Part shown: in pieces, positions 52,264 to 59,973 of the stretch
Numbering within the stretch: position 1 is the first letter of the stretch
How the letters are laid out: every line of letters begins with the position of its first letter
From: Streptomyces sp. 1-11
GTDB taxonomy: Bacteria > Actinomycetota > Actinomycetes > Streptomycetales > Streptomycetaceae
DNA length: 64,000 nucleotides
Direction: 5' to 3'
Assembly: GCF_007176755.1 (NCBI RefSeq)
Contig: NZ_BJTV01000023.1
Coordinates: 29,481 to 93,480 of the forward strand
Made by a program: the position numbers and the translations under genes
Notes under the pieces: model-generated
What the model was told of the DNA's origin: nothing
The model's input: only the letters and a program-made list of their open reading frames with translations
The model's database searches: none

Positions 52264-53136
52264 ATGAGGATCGGCGCGGTCATCATCACCATGGGCAACC
52301 GGCCCGAGGAGCTGCGGGCGCTGCTCGACTCCGTCGCCAAGCAGGACGGCGACCCGGTCGAGGTGGTCGTGGTCGGCAACGGCTCGCCCGTCCCGGACGT
52401 CCCCGAGGGCGTGCGGACCGTGGAACTGCCCGAGAACCTGGGCATCCCCGGCGGCCGCAACGTCGGCATAGCGGCCTTCGGGCCGGCCGGCCGCGACGTC
52501 GACGTACTGCTCTTCCTGGACGACGACGGCCTGCTGGCCCGCCACGACACCGCCGAGCTGTGCCGCGAGGCCTTCGCCGCCGACCCGAAGCTCGGCATCA
52601 TCAGCTTCCGCATCGCCGACCCCGACACCGGCGAGACCCAGCGCCGGCACGTGCCCCGGCTGCGCGCCTCCGACCCGATGCGCTCCTCCCGGGTCACCAC
52701 CTTCCTCGGCGGCGCCAACGCCGTGCGCACCCGGGTCTTCGCCGACGCCGGCGTCCTGCCGGACGAGTTCTTCTACGCCCACGAGGAGACCGACCTGGCC
52801 TGGCGGGCCCTCGACGCCGGCTGGATGATCGACTACCGGTCCGACATGGTGCTCTACCACCCGACGACCGCGCCCTCGCGGCACGCGGTGTACCACCGCA
52901 TGGTCGCCCGCAACCGGGTCTGGCTGGCCCGGCGCAACCTGCCCGCGCTCCTGGTCCCGGTCTACCTCGGGGTCTGGCTGCTGCTCACGCTGCTGCGCCG
53001 GCCCTCGGGCCCGGCCCTCAAGGCCTGGTTCGGCGGCTTCAAGGAGGGGTGGAGCAGCCCCTGCGGACCGAGGCGCCCGATGCGCTGGCGTACGGTGTGG
53101 CGGCTGACCCGGCTGGGCCGGCCACCGGTGATCTGA
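52264..53136 (+). CDS. Family 2 (GT2) glycosyltransferase
   Basis: 290 residues of the GT-A fold. VIITMGNRPEELRALLDSVA opens it, LPENLGIPGGRNVGI is typical of rhamnosyl/galactofuranosyl-type GT2 enzymes, the metal motif is FLDDDG and the base region is HEETDLAWRALDAGW. A hydrophobic helix near PVYLGVWLLLTLL may anchor it to the membrane. It likely adds a sugar to the product of this operon on the inner membrane face. AGGTGAG 5-6 nt before ATG 52264 sets the start. Confidence 0.87.
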   Translation: MRIGAVIITMGNRPEELRALLDSVAKQDGDPVEVVVVGNGSPVPDVPEGVRTVELPENLGIPGGRNVGIAAFGPAGRDVDVLLFLDDDGLLARHDTAELCREAFAADPKLGIISFRIADPDTGETQRRHVPRLRASDPMRSSRVTTFLGGANAVRTRVFADAGVLPDEFFYAHEETDLAWRALDAGWMIDYRSDMVLYHPTTAPSRHAVYHRMVARNRVWLARRNLPALLVPVYLGVWLLLTLLRRPSGPALKAWFGGFKEGWSSPCGPRRPMRWRTVWRLTRLGRPPVI

Positions 53137-53230
53137 CAAGCTCGACCGTACGGCCCCGCCCCCGCGGCCGGGCCGGCCGCCCGCGAAGGACCAACGTGCA
53201 CGACGTACTCGGAGACGAAAGCTTCCACCC

Positions 53231-54160
53231 GTGAGTGAGACAACGCATGACGCCGGAGTCGCGGTGACCGCGGCCCCGTCGCCCGACGAGGGGCTGACGG
53301 CGGCCGAGCTCGCCGGCAAGTACGGACTCGCCGTGAGCGGCGCCCGGCCCTCGCTCGCCGAGTACGTCCGCCAGCTCTGGGGCCGCCGCCACTTCATCCT
53401 CGCCTTCTCCCAGGCGAAGCTGACCGCCCAGTACAGCCAGGCCAAGCTGGGCCAGATCTGGCAGGTCGCGACCCCGCTGCTGAACGCGGCGGTCTACTAC
53501 TTCATCTTCGGCGTCATCCTGCACGCGAGCCGGGGCATGTCCATGGACGTGTACATCCCGTTCCTGGTCACGGGCGTGTTCGTGTTCACCTTCACGCAGA
53601 GCTCGGTCATGTCCGGCGTCCGCGCGATCTCCGGCAACCTGGGTCTGGTGCGCGCCCTGCACTTCCCGCGCGCCTCGCTGCCCGTCTCCTTCTCGCTGCA
53701 GCAGCTCCAGCAGCTGCTGTTCTCGATGGTCGTGATGTTCCTCGTCACGGTCGGGTTCGGCAGCTACCCGGGCCTGTCCTGGCTGCTGATCGTCCCGGTG
53801 CTGGTGCTGCAGTTCCTGTTCAACACCGGTCTCGCGCTGATCGTGGCCCGCCTGGGTGCCAAGACCCCTGACCTCGCCCAGCTCATGCCGTTCCTGCTGC
53901 GCACCTGGATGTACGCCTCCGGCGTCATGTTCTCCATCAGCAAGATGATGGAGGGCCGCTCCGAGTGGGTGGTCCGGCTGCTCCAGGTCAACCCGGCCGC
54001 CGTCTACATGGACCTGATGCGCTTCGCGCTGATCGACGGGTACGGGGCCTCGAACCTGCCGCCCCACGTCTGGGCCATCGCCCTGTTCTGGGCCGTGGTC
54101 GTCTTCGCCGGCGGCTTCGTGTACTTCTGGAAGGCGGAGGAGAGGTACGGCCGTGGCTGA
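53231..54160 (+). CDS. ABC-2 type exporter permease (TagG/Wzm-like)
   Basis: 309 residues with an N-terminal cytosolic stretch and six predicted helices. YVRQLWGRRHFILAFSQAKL and AQYSQAKLGQIWQVATPLLN are the conserved entrance segment of the ABC2_membrane family for polysaccharide and teichoic-acid export, and LLQVNPAAVYMDLMRFALID is the matching C-terminal part. With the ATPase at 54153 it would flip a lipid-linked glycan or polyol-phosphate polymer out. It overlaps the ATPase gene by 8 bp. Confidence 0.9.
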   Translation: MSETTHDAGVAVTAAPSPDEGLTAAELAGKYGLAVSGARPSLAEYVRQLWGRRHFILAFSQAKLTAQYSQAKLGQIWQVATPLLNAAVYYFIFGVILHASRGMSMDVYIPFLVTGVFVFTFTQSSVMSGVRAISGNLGLVRALHFPRASLPVSFSLQQLQQLLFSMVVMFLVTVGFGSYPGLSWLLIVPVLVLQFLFNTGLALIVARLGAKTPDLAQLMPFLLRTWMYASGVMFSISKMMEGRSEWVVRLLQVNPAAVYMDLMRFALIDGYGASNLPPHVWAIALFWAVVVFAGGFVYFWKAEERYGRG

Positions 54161-54950
54161 GACCAACCCCCAGGACATCCCGGACCCGCGCCCGACCGTC
54201 ATCGCGGACGAGCTGCACATCGTGTACCGGGTCAACGGCACCAGGACCGGCAAGGGCAGCGCCACCGCCGCGCTCAGCCGCATGCTCAGGCGCGGGTCCG
54301 ACGACACGGCGCGCGGCGTGCGCAAGGTGCACGCGGTGCGCGGGGTCTCCTTCGTCGCCCGCCGCGGCGAGGCCATCGGCCTGATCGGGTCCAACGGCTC
54401 CGGCAAGTCCACGCTGCTGCGCGCCATCGCCGGGCTGCTCCCGGCCGAGAGCGGCAAGGTCTACACCGACGGCCAGCCCTCGCTGCTCGGCGTCAACGCG
54501 GCGCTGATGAACGACCTCACCGGTGAGCGCAACGTCATCCTCGGCGGGCTCGCGATGGGCATGTCCCGCGAGCAGGTCAAGGAGCGCTACCAGGACATCG
54601 TCGACTTCTCCGGGATCAACGAGAAGGGCGACTTCATCACCCTTCCGATGCGGACGTACTCCTCCGGCATGGCGGCCCGGCTGCGGTTCTCCATCGCCGC
54701 CGCCAAGGACCACGACGTCCTCATGATCGACGAGGCGCTGGCCACCGGTGACCGCAAGTTCCAGAAGCGGTCCGAGGCCCGCATCCGCGAGCTGCGCAAG
54801 GAGGCCGGCACGGTCTTCCTGGTCAGCCACAACAACAAGTCGATCCGCGACACCTGCAACCGCGTCCTGTGGCTGGAGCGCGGCGAGCTGCGCATGGACG
54901 GACCCACCGAAGAGGTACTCAAGGAGTACGAGAAGTTCACGGGCAAGTGA
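54153..54950 (+). CDS. ABC exporter ATPase (TagH/Wzt-like)
   Basis: 265 residues. Walker A is LIGSNGSGKSTLLRAIAGLL, the signature is TYSSGMAARLRFSIA and Walker B is DVLMIDEALATGD; the last two wordings are typical of polysaccharide/teichoic-acid exporters such as TagH and Wzt. No C-terminal carbohydrate-binding domain is present, so export would not need a cap recognised by it. GTG 54153 lies inside the permease gene. It is the last gene of the operon and a strong terminator follows. Confidence 0.91.
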   Translation: MAETNPQDIPDPRPTVIADELHIVYRVNGTRTGKGSATAALSRMLRRGSDDTARGVRKVHAVRGVSFVARRGEAIGLIGSNGSGKSTLLRAIAGLLPAESGKVYTDGQPSLLGVNAALMNDLTGERNVILGGLAMGMSREQVKERYQDIVDFSGINEKGDFITLPMRTYSSGMAARLRFSIAAAKDHDVLMIDEALATGDRKFQKRSEARIRELRKEAGTVFLVSHNNKSIRDTCNRVLWLERGELRMDGPTEEVLKEYEKFTGK

Positions 54951-54964
54951 CCCGTTTTCGGCCA

Positions 54965-54994
54965 GGGCCCCGCAGGATCTCTCCTGCGGGGCCC
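54965..54994 (+). terminator. Strong hairpin terminator after the CDP-alcohol/ABC operon
   Basis: GGGCCCCGCAGGA-TCTC-TCCTGCGGGGCCC is a perfect 13-bp stem with a 4-nt loop, 15 nt after the ATPase stop. No U-tract follows, as is common in Streptomyces. It separates this operon from the hopanoid genes. Confidence 0.85.
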
Positions 54995-55094
54995 CGCGTC
55001 TGCAAAGGAAACGTCAACTCGCGCTGCGCGTAGGAATCTTGACGCCGATCGGTGTGTTGTTGTCATCCGGGGGACACCCCGCCGGTCCAAGCTG

Positions 55095-55106
55095 CGTTGT
55101 ACAACG
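55095..55106. promoter_or_regulatory. Perfect palindrome in the hopanoid operon promoter region
   Basis: CGTTGTACAACG is a perfect 12-bp palindrome flanked by AGCT on both sides. It lies about 40 bp upstream of a CATAAT -10-like box (55143-55148), a good place for a regulator. The binder is unknown. Confidence 0.5.
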
Positions 55107-55152
55107 TAAGCTGTACCGGTCCCCGAAAGCGGCAAGTGGGGCCATAATGCGC

Positions 55153-55197
55153 GACACCCTCCGCCGGGCCGCTCCACGGAGGGCCAGGCGGCGTGTC
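55153..55197 (+). promoter_or_regulatory. Foldback structure in the hopanoid operon leader
   Basis: Outer arms GACAC (55153-55157) and GTGTC (55193-55197) enclose CCCTCCG (55157-55163) paired with CGGAGGG (55177-55183). CCGCC can pair instead with GGCGG. If transcription starts after CATAAT (55143-55148), this is the 5' end of the mRNA. Confidence 0.4.
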
Positions 55198-55247
55198 CGA
55201 AATAGTGTGTATCGGATCGGCAGTGTAGAACGGGAGATGTGACGGCA

Positions 55248-55313
55248 ATGGCTACGGAAACTCCCCAGCTCAACGCAGCATGTGCCGTCCACGTCCCGGG
55301 CAGTCCGCGGTGA
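55248..55313 (+). CDS. Small leader ORF coupled to hpnC
   Basis: 21 codons (MATETPQLNAACAVHVPGSP and a final Arg). Its TGA overlaps the hpnC GTG start as GTGA. It has only a weak GGGAG further upstream. It could be a leader peptide that couples translation to hpnC, or chance; nothing homologous is recognised. Confidence 0.4.
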   Translation: MATETPQLNAACAVHVPGSPR

Positions 55314-56206
55314 CGGCAGCCCGCACGGCGCAGGACCTGGAGCGCGCCACCCTGGACAAGGCCGCGAGCGAGAACTTCCCCGTGGCCCCCTTCTTCCTGC
55401 CCGGGGCCTGGCGCGACGACCTCATGGCCGTGTACGGCTTCGCCCGCCTGGTGGACGACATCGGCGACGGCGACCTCGCACCCGGCGGCGCCGACGCCCG
55501 CGCCCTCGGGGTGCCGCCCGCCGCGGCCGGGGACCGGCTCGCCCTCCTGGACGCCTTCGAGGCCGATCTGCGCCGGGTCTTCGACGGCACCCCGCGCCAC
55601 CCGCTGCTGCGCCGCCTGCAGCCCACGGCCCGCCGCCGCTCCCTCACCCCGGAGCCGTTCCTGGGCCTGATCGCCGCCAACCGCCAGGACCAGCTCGTGC
55701 GGCGCTACGAGACCTACGACGACCTCCTCGCCTACTGCGAGCTGTCCGCGAACCCCGTCGGGCGCCTCGTCCTCGCCGTCACCGGCACCGCGACCCCGGA
55801 GCGGATCCGGCTGTCCGACGCGATCTGCACCGCGCTGCAGATCGTCGAGCACCTGCAGGACGTCGCCGAGGACCTCGGCCGGGACCGGATCTACCTGCCG
55901 GCCGAGGACATGAAACGTTTCCACGTCCAGGAAACCGACCTCGCCGCGAAAACCGCGAGCGCTTCGGTGCGCGCCCTGGTTGCATACGAGGCACAACGCG
56001 CCCGCGATCTGCTGAATGAAGGCGCCCCCCTGGTGGGTAGCGTCCACGGCAGGTTGAAGCTGCTGCTCGCGGGGTTCGTGGCGGGGGGAAGGGCGGCGGT
56101 CCGCGCGATCGCCGCCGCCGAATACGACGTACTTCCCGGCCCGCCCAGGCCCGGCAAGCTGCAGTTGCTGCGTGAGGCGGGCGCGACTCTGCGAGGAGAG
56201 GGGTGA
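55310..56206 (+). CDS. hpnC: Hydroxysqualene synthase (HpnC)
   Basis: 298 residues of the squalene/phytoene synthase fold. The two aspartate-rich motifs are ARLVDDIGDGD (first) and HLQDVAEDLGRDRIYLPAED (second), and ENFPVAPFFLPGAWRDDLMA is typical of HpnC. In the three-step bacterial squalene route it converts presqualene diphosphate to hydroxysqualene. GTG 55310 is coupled to a small upstream ORF, and the stop overlaps the hpnD start. It is the first enzyme gene of the hopanoid operon. Confidence 0.92.
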   Translation: MTAARTAQDLERATLDKAASENFPVAPFFLPGAWRDDLMAVYGFARLVDDIGDGDLAPGGADARALGVPPAAAGDRLALLDAFEADLRRVFDGTPRHPLLRRLQPTARRRSLTPEPFLGLIAANRQDQLVRRYETYDDLLAYCELSANPVGRLVLAVTGTATPERIRLSDAICTALQIVEHLQDVAEDLGRDRIYLPAEDMKRFHVQETDLAAKTASASVRALVAYEAQRARDLLNEGAPLVGSVHGRLKLLLAGFVAGGRAAVRAIAAAEYDVLPGPPRPGKLQLLREAGATLRGEG

Positions 56207-57153
56207 TCCGGACCGTGGAGTCTGTGCCGCACGTGTCCGCACCGGTACTCGCCGCCTACGGCTACTGCGAGGCCGTCACCGGGCAGCAGGCCCGCAACTT
56301 CGCCTACGGCATCCGGCTGCTGCCGACGCCCAAGCGGCGTGCCATGTCCGCGCTCTACGCGTTCTCCCGGCGCGTCGACGACATCGGCGACGGCGGTCTG
56401 CCGGGCGAGGTGAAGGTCGCGCGGCTCGAGGACACCCGGGCCCTGCTCACCCGGATCCGCGCCGGGGAGATCGAGGAGGACCACACCGACCCGGTGGCGG
56501 TGGCGCTCGCCCATGCCGCGCGCGCCTTCCCGATCCCGCTGGGCGGCCTGGACGAGCTGATCGACGGCGTCCAGATGGACGTGCGCGGGGAGACGTACGA
56601 GACCTGGGACGACCTGAAGGCCTACTGCCGCTGCGTGGCCGGCGCCATCGGCCGCCTCTCGCTCGGCGTGTTCGGCACGGAGCCGGGCGCGCGCGGCTCC
56701 GAACGCGCCCCCGAGTACGCCGACACGCTGGGCCTCGCGCTCCAGCTCACCAACATCCTCCGGGACGTCCGCGAGGACGCCCAGGGCGGGCGCACCTACC
56801 TGCCCGCCGACGACCTGGCCAAGTTCGGCTGCTCGGCCGGCTTCGACGGGCCCACCCCACCGCAGGGCTCCGACTTCGCCGGCCTCGTGCACTTCGAGGT
56901 GCGACGGGCCCGCGCCCTGTTCGCCGAGGGCTACCGGCTGCTCCCCATGCTCGACCGGCGCAGCGGCGCCTGCGTGGCCGCCATGGCCGGCATCTACCGC
57001 CGGCTGCTGGACCGCATCGAGCGCGACCCCGAGGCCGTGCTGCGCGGCCGGGTCTCGCTGCCCGGGCGCGAGAAGGCCTACGTCGCCGTGCGCGGCCTCT
57101 CCGGCCTCGACGCCCGGCACGTCTCCCGGCAGACCGTCAGGAGGCGCGCCTGA
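56203..57153 (+). CDS. hpnD: Presqualene diphosphate synthase (HpnD)
   Basis: 316 residues of the squalene/phytoene synthase fold. Motifs RRVDDIGDG and NILRDVREDAQGGRTYLPAD bind the diphosphates through magnesium, and ARNFAYGIRLLPTPKRRAMS opens the protein as usual. It joins two farnesyl diphosphates into presqualene diphosphate for HpnC. GTG 56203 overlaps the hpnC stop by 4 bp; the stop overlaps the small gene at 57153. Confidence 0.94.
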   Translation: MIRTVESVPHVSAPVLAAYGYCEAVTGQQARNFAYGIRLLPTPKRRAMSALYAFSRRVDDIGDGGLPGEVKVARLEDTRALLTRIRAGEIEEDHTDPVAVALAHAARAFPIPLGGLDELIDGVQMDVRGETYETWDDLKAYCRCVAGAIGRLSLGVFGTEPGARGSERAPEYADTLGLALQLTNILRDVREDAQGGRTYLPADDLAKFGCSAGFDGPTPPQGSDFAGLVHFEVRRARALFAEGYRLLPMLDRRSGACVAAMAGIYRRLLDRIERDPEAVLRGRVSLPGREKAYVAVRGLSGLDARHVSRQTVRRRA

Positions 57154-57293
57154 TGGGCCCCGTGGAACCGTCCGGCTCCGGCCGCCCGGCGCGGCGGGCA
57201 ACCCCGCGCCACGGCGTGGCGTCCCTCACTGCGACGGCCGAACGTGCACCGTTCATCCAGCACGCCCGGCACGCACGGAAGGACGCAGGATGA
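57153..57293 (+). CDS. Small conserved-looking protein of the hopanoid operon (DUF6380-like)
   Basis: 46 residues, basic (GRPARRATPRHGVASLTATA, then ERAPF). AGGAGG stands just before the ATG, which overlaps the hpnD stop (TGATG), and its TGA overlaps the hpnE ATG by 4 bp. This double coupling argues for a real gene. I recall small DUF6380 proteins of similar wording in Streptomyces hopanoid clusters; the role is unknown. Confidence 0.65.
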   Translation: MGPVEPSGSGRPARRATPRHGVASLTATAERAPFIQHARHARKDAG

Positions 57294-58726
57294 GCGACGG
57301 CTCCCGCGCCGCACAGGCGCACGCCGGTGCGCCGGCGCCGGGCACGGCGGGGCGGCGCACCGCCGTCGTGGTCGGCGGCGGTCTCGCCGGCATCACCGCG
57401 GCGCTCGCGCTGGCCGACGCGGGCGTCGGCGTCACGCTCCTCGAAGGCAGACCCAGGCTGGGCGGCCTCGCCTTCTCCTTCCGGCGCGGCGACCTGACCG
57501 TCGACAACGGCCAGCACGTGTACCTGCGCTGCTGCACCGCCTACCGCTGGTTCCTCGACCGGATCGAGGGCACGGCGCTGGCGCCGTTGCAGGACCGCCT
57601 GGACGTGCCCGTCGTCGACGTCGCCAGGCCCGAGGGCAGACGGCTCGGCAGGCTGCGGCGCGACCCGCTGCCCGTCCCCCTCCACCTGGGGCGCAGCCTG
57701 GCCACCTATCCGCACCTCTCGCTCGCCGAGCGCGCCGCCGTCGGGCGTGCCGCGCTCGCGCTCAAGGGGCTCGACCCCGCCGATCCGGCCCTGGACGACC
57801 AGGACTTCGGCGGCTGGCTGGCCGCGCACGGCCAGTCGGCGCGCGCCATCGAGGCCCTGTGGGACCTGGTCGGCGTCGCCACCCTCAACGCGGTCGCGGG
57901 CGACGCCTCACTGGGGCTCGCCGCGATGGTGTTCAAGACCGGTCTGCTGTCCGACCCGGGCGCCGCCGACATCGGCTGGGCGAGCGTCCCGCTGGGCGAA
58001 CTGCACGACCGGCTGGCCCGCAAGGCGCTCGACTCCGCGGGCGTCCGTACCGAGGTCCGTACACGCGTCACCTCCGTCTCCCACAGCGAGAACGGAGGCT
58101 GGAGCGTTCAGGTTCCCGGCGAGACGCTCGCCGCGGACGCGGTCGTCCTCGCCGTACCCCAGCGCGAGACGCACGGCCTGCTGCCGCCCGGCGCCCTGGA
58201 CGCCCCCGAGCGGCTGCTGCGGATCGCCACCGCGCCCATCCTCAACGTGCACGTCGTCTACGACCGCCCGGTGCTCGCCCGGCCCTTCCTCGCCGCGCTC
58301 GGCACCCCCGTGCAGTGGGTCTTCGACCGCACCGACGCCTCCGGGCTGCGCGAGGGCCAGTACCTCGCGGTGTCCCAGTCGGCCGCGCAGGACGACATCG
58401 ACGAACCGGTCTCCGTGCTGCGCGAGCGCTACCTGCCCGAGCTGGAACGGCTGATCCCGGGCACGCGCGGCGCCGTGGTGAGGGACTTCTTCGTGACCCG
58501 GGAGCGCACGGCGACGTTCGCCCCCACCCCCGGCGTCGGCCGGCTGCGGCCCGGCGCCCGCACCAAGGCCCCCGGCCTGTACCTGGCCGGAGCGTGGACC
58601 GCCACCGGGTGGCCCGCGACCATGGAGAGTGCGGTCCGCAGCGGCGTGAGCGCGGCCGACGCCGCGCTGGGCGCCCTGGGCCGGCCCCGCCCCGCCCGCC
58701 TCTTCGCGTTCGAGGAGGCGGCCTGA
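57290..58726 (+). CDS. hpnE: Hydroxysqualene dehydroxylase (HpnE), FAD-dependent
   Basis: 478 residues. The N-terminal FAD motif is AVVVGGGLAGITAALALADA, then LEGRPRLGGLAFSF. DNGQHVYLRCCTAYRWFLDR is the characteristic HpnE block, and the C-terminal GLYLAGAWTATGWPATMESA closes the FAD site. It removes the hydroxyl of hydroxysqualene to give squalene. ATG 57290 overlaps the end of the small gene before it. It belongs to the same amine-oxidase/desaturase flavoprotein group as carotenoid desaturases, but the context makes HpnE the clear choice. Confidence 0.92.
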   Translation: MSDGSRAAQAHAGAPAPGTAGRRTAVVVGGGLAGITAALALADAGVGVTLLEGRPRLGGLAFSFRRGDLTVDNGQHVYLRCCTAYRWFLDRIEGTALAPLQDRLDVPVVDVARPEGRRLGRLRRDPLPVPLHLGRSLATYPHLSLAERAAVGRAALALKGLDPADPALDDQDFGGWLAAHGQSARAIEALWDLVGVATLNAVAGDASLGLAAMVFKTGLLSDPGAADIGWASVPLGELHDRLARKALDSAGVRTEVRTRVTSVSHSENGGWSVQVPGETLAADAVVLAVPQRETHGLLPPGALDAPERLLRIATAPILNVHVVYDRPVLARPFLAALGTPVQWVFDRTDASGLREGQYLAVSQSAAQDDIDEPVSVLRERYLPELERLIPGTRGAVVRDFFVTRERTATFAPTPGVGRLRPGARTKAPGLYLAGAWTATGWPATMESAVRSGVSAADAALGALGRPRPARLFAFEEAA

Positions 58727-59859
58727 TGACCCGGCGACACGCGGCGGGGCCCCGCACCCCCGGTAGAGCAACAACAGGAGAGACTGTGCCCACTGTGCCC
58801 CCTGCCTCGACGGCCGACCCGAGGCCCGCGGTGGACGTGACCACGCTGCTGGAGCGCGGCCGCACCCTGGCCACCCCGGTCCTGCGCGCGGCCGTCGACC
58901 GCCTGGCGCCGCCCATGGACACCGTCGCCGCCTACCACTTCGGCTGGATCGACGCCGCGGGCAACCCGGCCGACGGGGACGGCGGCAAGGCCGTCCGCCC
59001 GGCACTCGCCGTGCTCTCCGCCGAGGTCACCGGCGCCGCCCCCGAGGCGGGCGTGCCCGGCGCGGTCGCCGTCGAACTCGTCCACAACTTCTCGCTGCTG
59101 CACGACGACCTGATGGACGGCGACGAGCAGCGCCGGCACCGCGACACCGTCTGGAAGGTGCACGGCCCCGCCCAGGCCATCCTGGTCGGCGACGCCCTGT
59201 TCGCGCTCGGCAACGAGGTACTGCTGGAACTCGGCACCGTCGAGGCCGGCCGCGCCACCCGCCGGCTGACCACCGCCACCCGCGCCCTGATCGACGGTCA
59301 GGCCCAGGACATCTCCTACGAGCACCGCGACCGCGTCAGCGTCGAGGAGTGCCTGGAGATGGAGGGCAACAAGACCGGCGCGCTGCTCGCCTGCGCCTCC
59401 TCGATCGGCGCGGTGCTCGGCGGCGCGGACGACGCCACCGCCGACGCGCTGGAGCGCTACGGCTACCACCTCGGCCTCGCCTTCCAGGCCGTCGACGACC
59501 TCCTCGGCATCTGGGGCGACCCGGAGGCCACCGGCAAGCAGACCTGGAGCGACCTGCGCCAGCGCAAGAAGTCCCTGCCGGTGGTGGCCGCGCTCGCGGC
59601 GGGCGGCGACGCCTCCGAGCGGCTCGGCGAGATCCTCGCCGCCGACGCCAAGAGCAGCGACTTCGAGAACTTCTCCGAGGAGGAGTTCGCGGCCCGGGCC
59701 GCCCTCATCGAGGAGGCCGGCGGCCGCGAGTGGACGGCCGGGGAGGCGCGCAGGCAGCACGCGATCGCCGTCGAGGCCCTCGACGCCGTCGACATGCCCG
59801 AACGGGTGAGGGCCGCCTTCACGGCGCTCGCCGATTTCGTCGTCGTACGGAAGAGATGA
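58726..59859 (+). CDS. Polyprenyl (farnesyl) diphosphate synthase
   Basis: 377 residues of the trans-isoprenyl diphosphate synthase family. The first aspartate-rich motif is LLHDDLMDGDEQRR and the second is GLAFQAVDDLLGIWGD; GGKAVRPALAVLSAE is the substrate K/R site. The operon position implies farnesyl diphosphate for squalene, but chain length is not decided by inspection. Two starts compete: ATG 58726 (GAGGAGG upstream, overlapping the hpnE stop) and GTG 58786 (CAGGAG upstream). The first is listed. Confidence 0.9.
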   Translation: MTRRHAAGPRTPGRATTGETVPTVPPASTADPRPAVDVTTLLERGRTLATPVLRAAVDRLAPPMDTVAAYHFGWIDAAGNPADGDGGKAVRPALAVLSAEVTGAAPEAGVPGAVAVELVHNFSLLHDDLMDGDEQRRHRDTVWKVHGPAQAILVGDALFALGNEVLLELGTVEAGRATRRLTTATRALIDGQAQDISYEHRDRVSVEECLEMEGNKTGALLACASSIGAVLGGADDATADALERYGYHLGLAFQAVDDLLGIWGDPEATGKQTWSDLRQRKKSLPVVAALAAGGDASERLGEILAADAKSSDFENFSEEEFAARAALIEEAGGREWTAGEARRQHAIAVEALDAVDMPERVRAAFTALADFVVVRKR

Positions 59860-59973
59860 TCACTATCGGTCGAATAGCCCTCGCGTAGTCGCCGGCCGGT
59901 GTCGAGGATGACGGCACCGGCCGACGGCGGACCCACAGCAGCACGACTCGCACGACTGCACGAAGGGGAAGCC

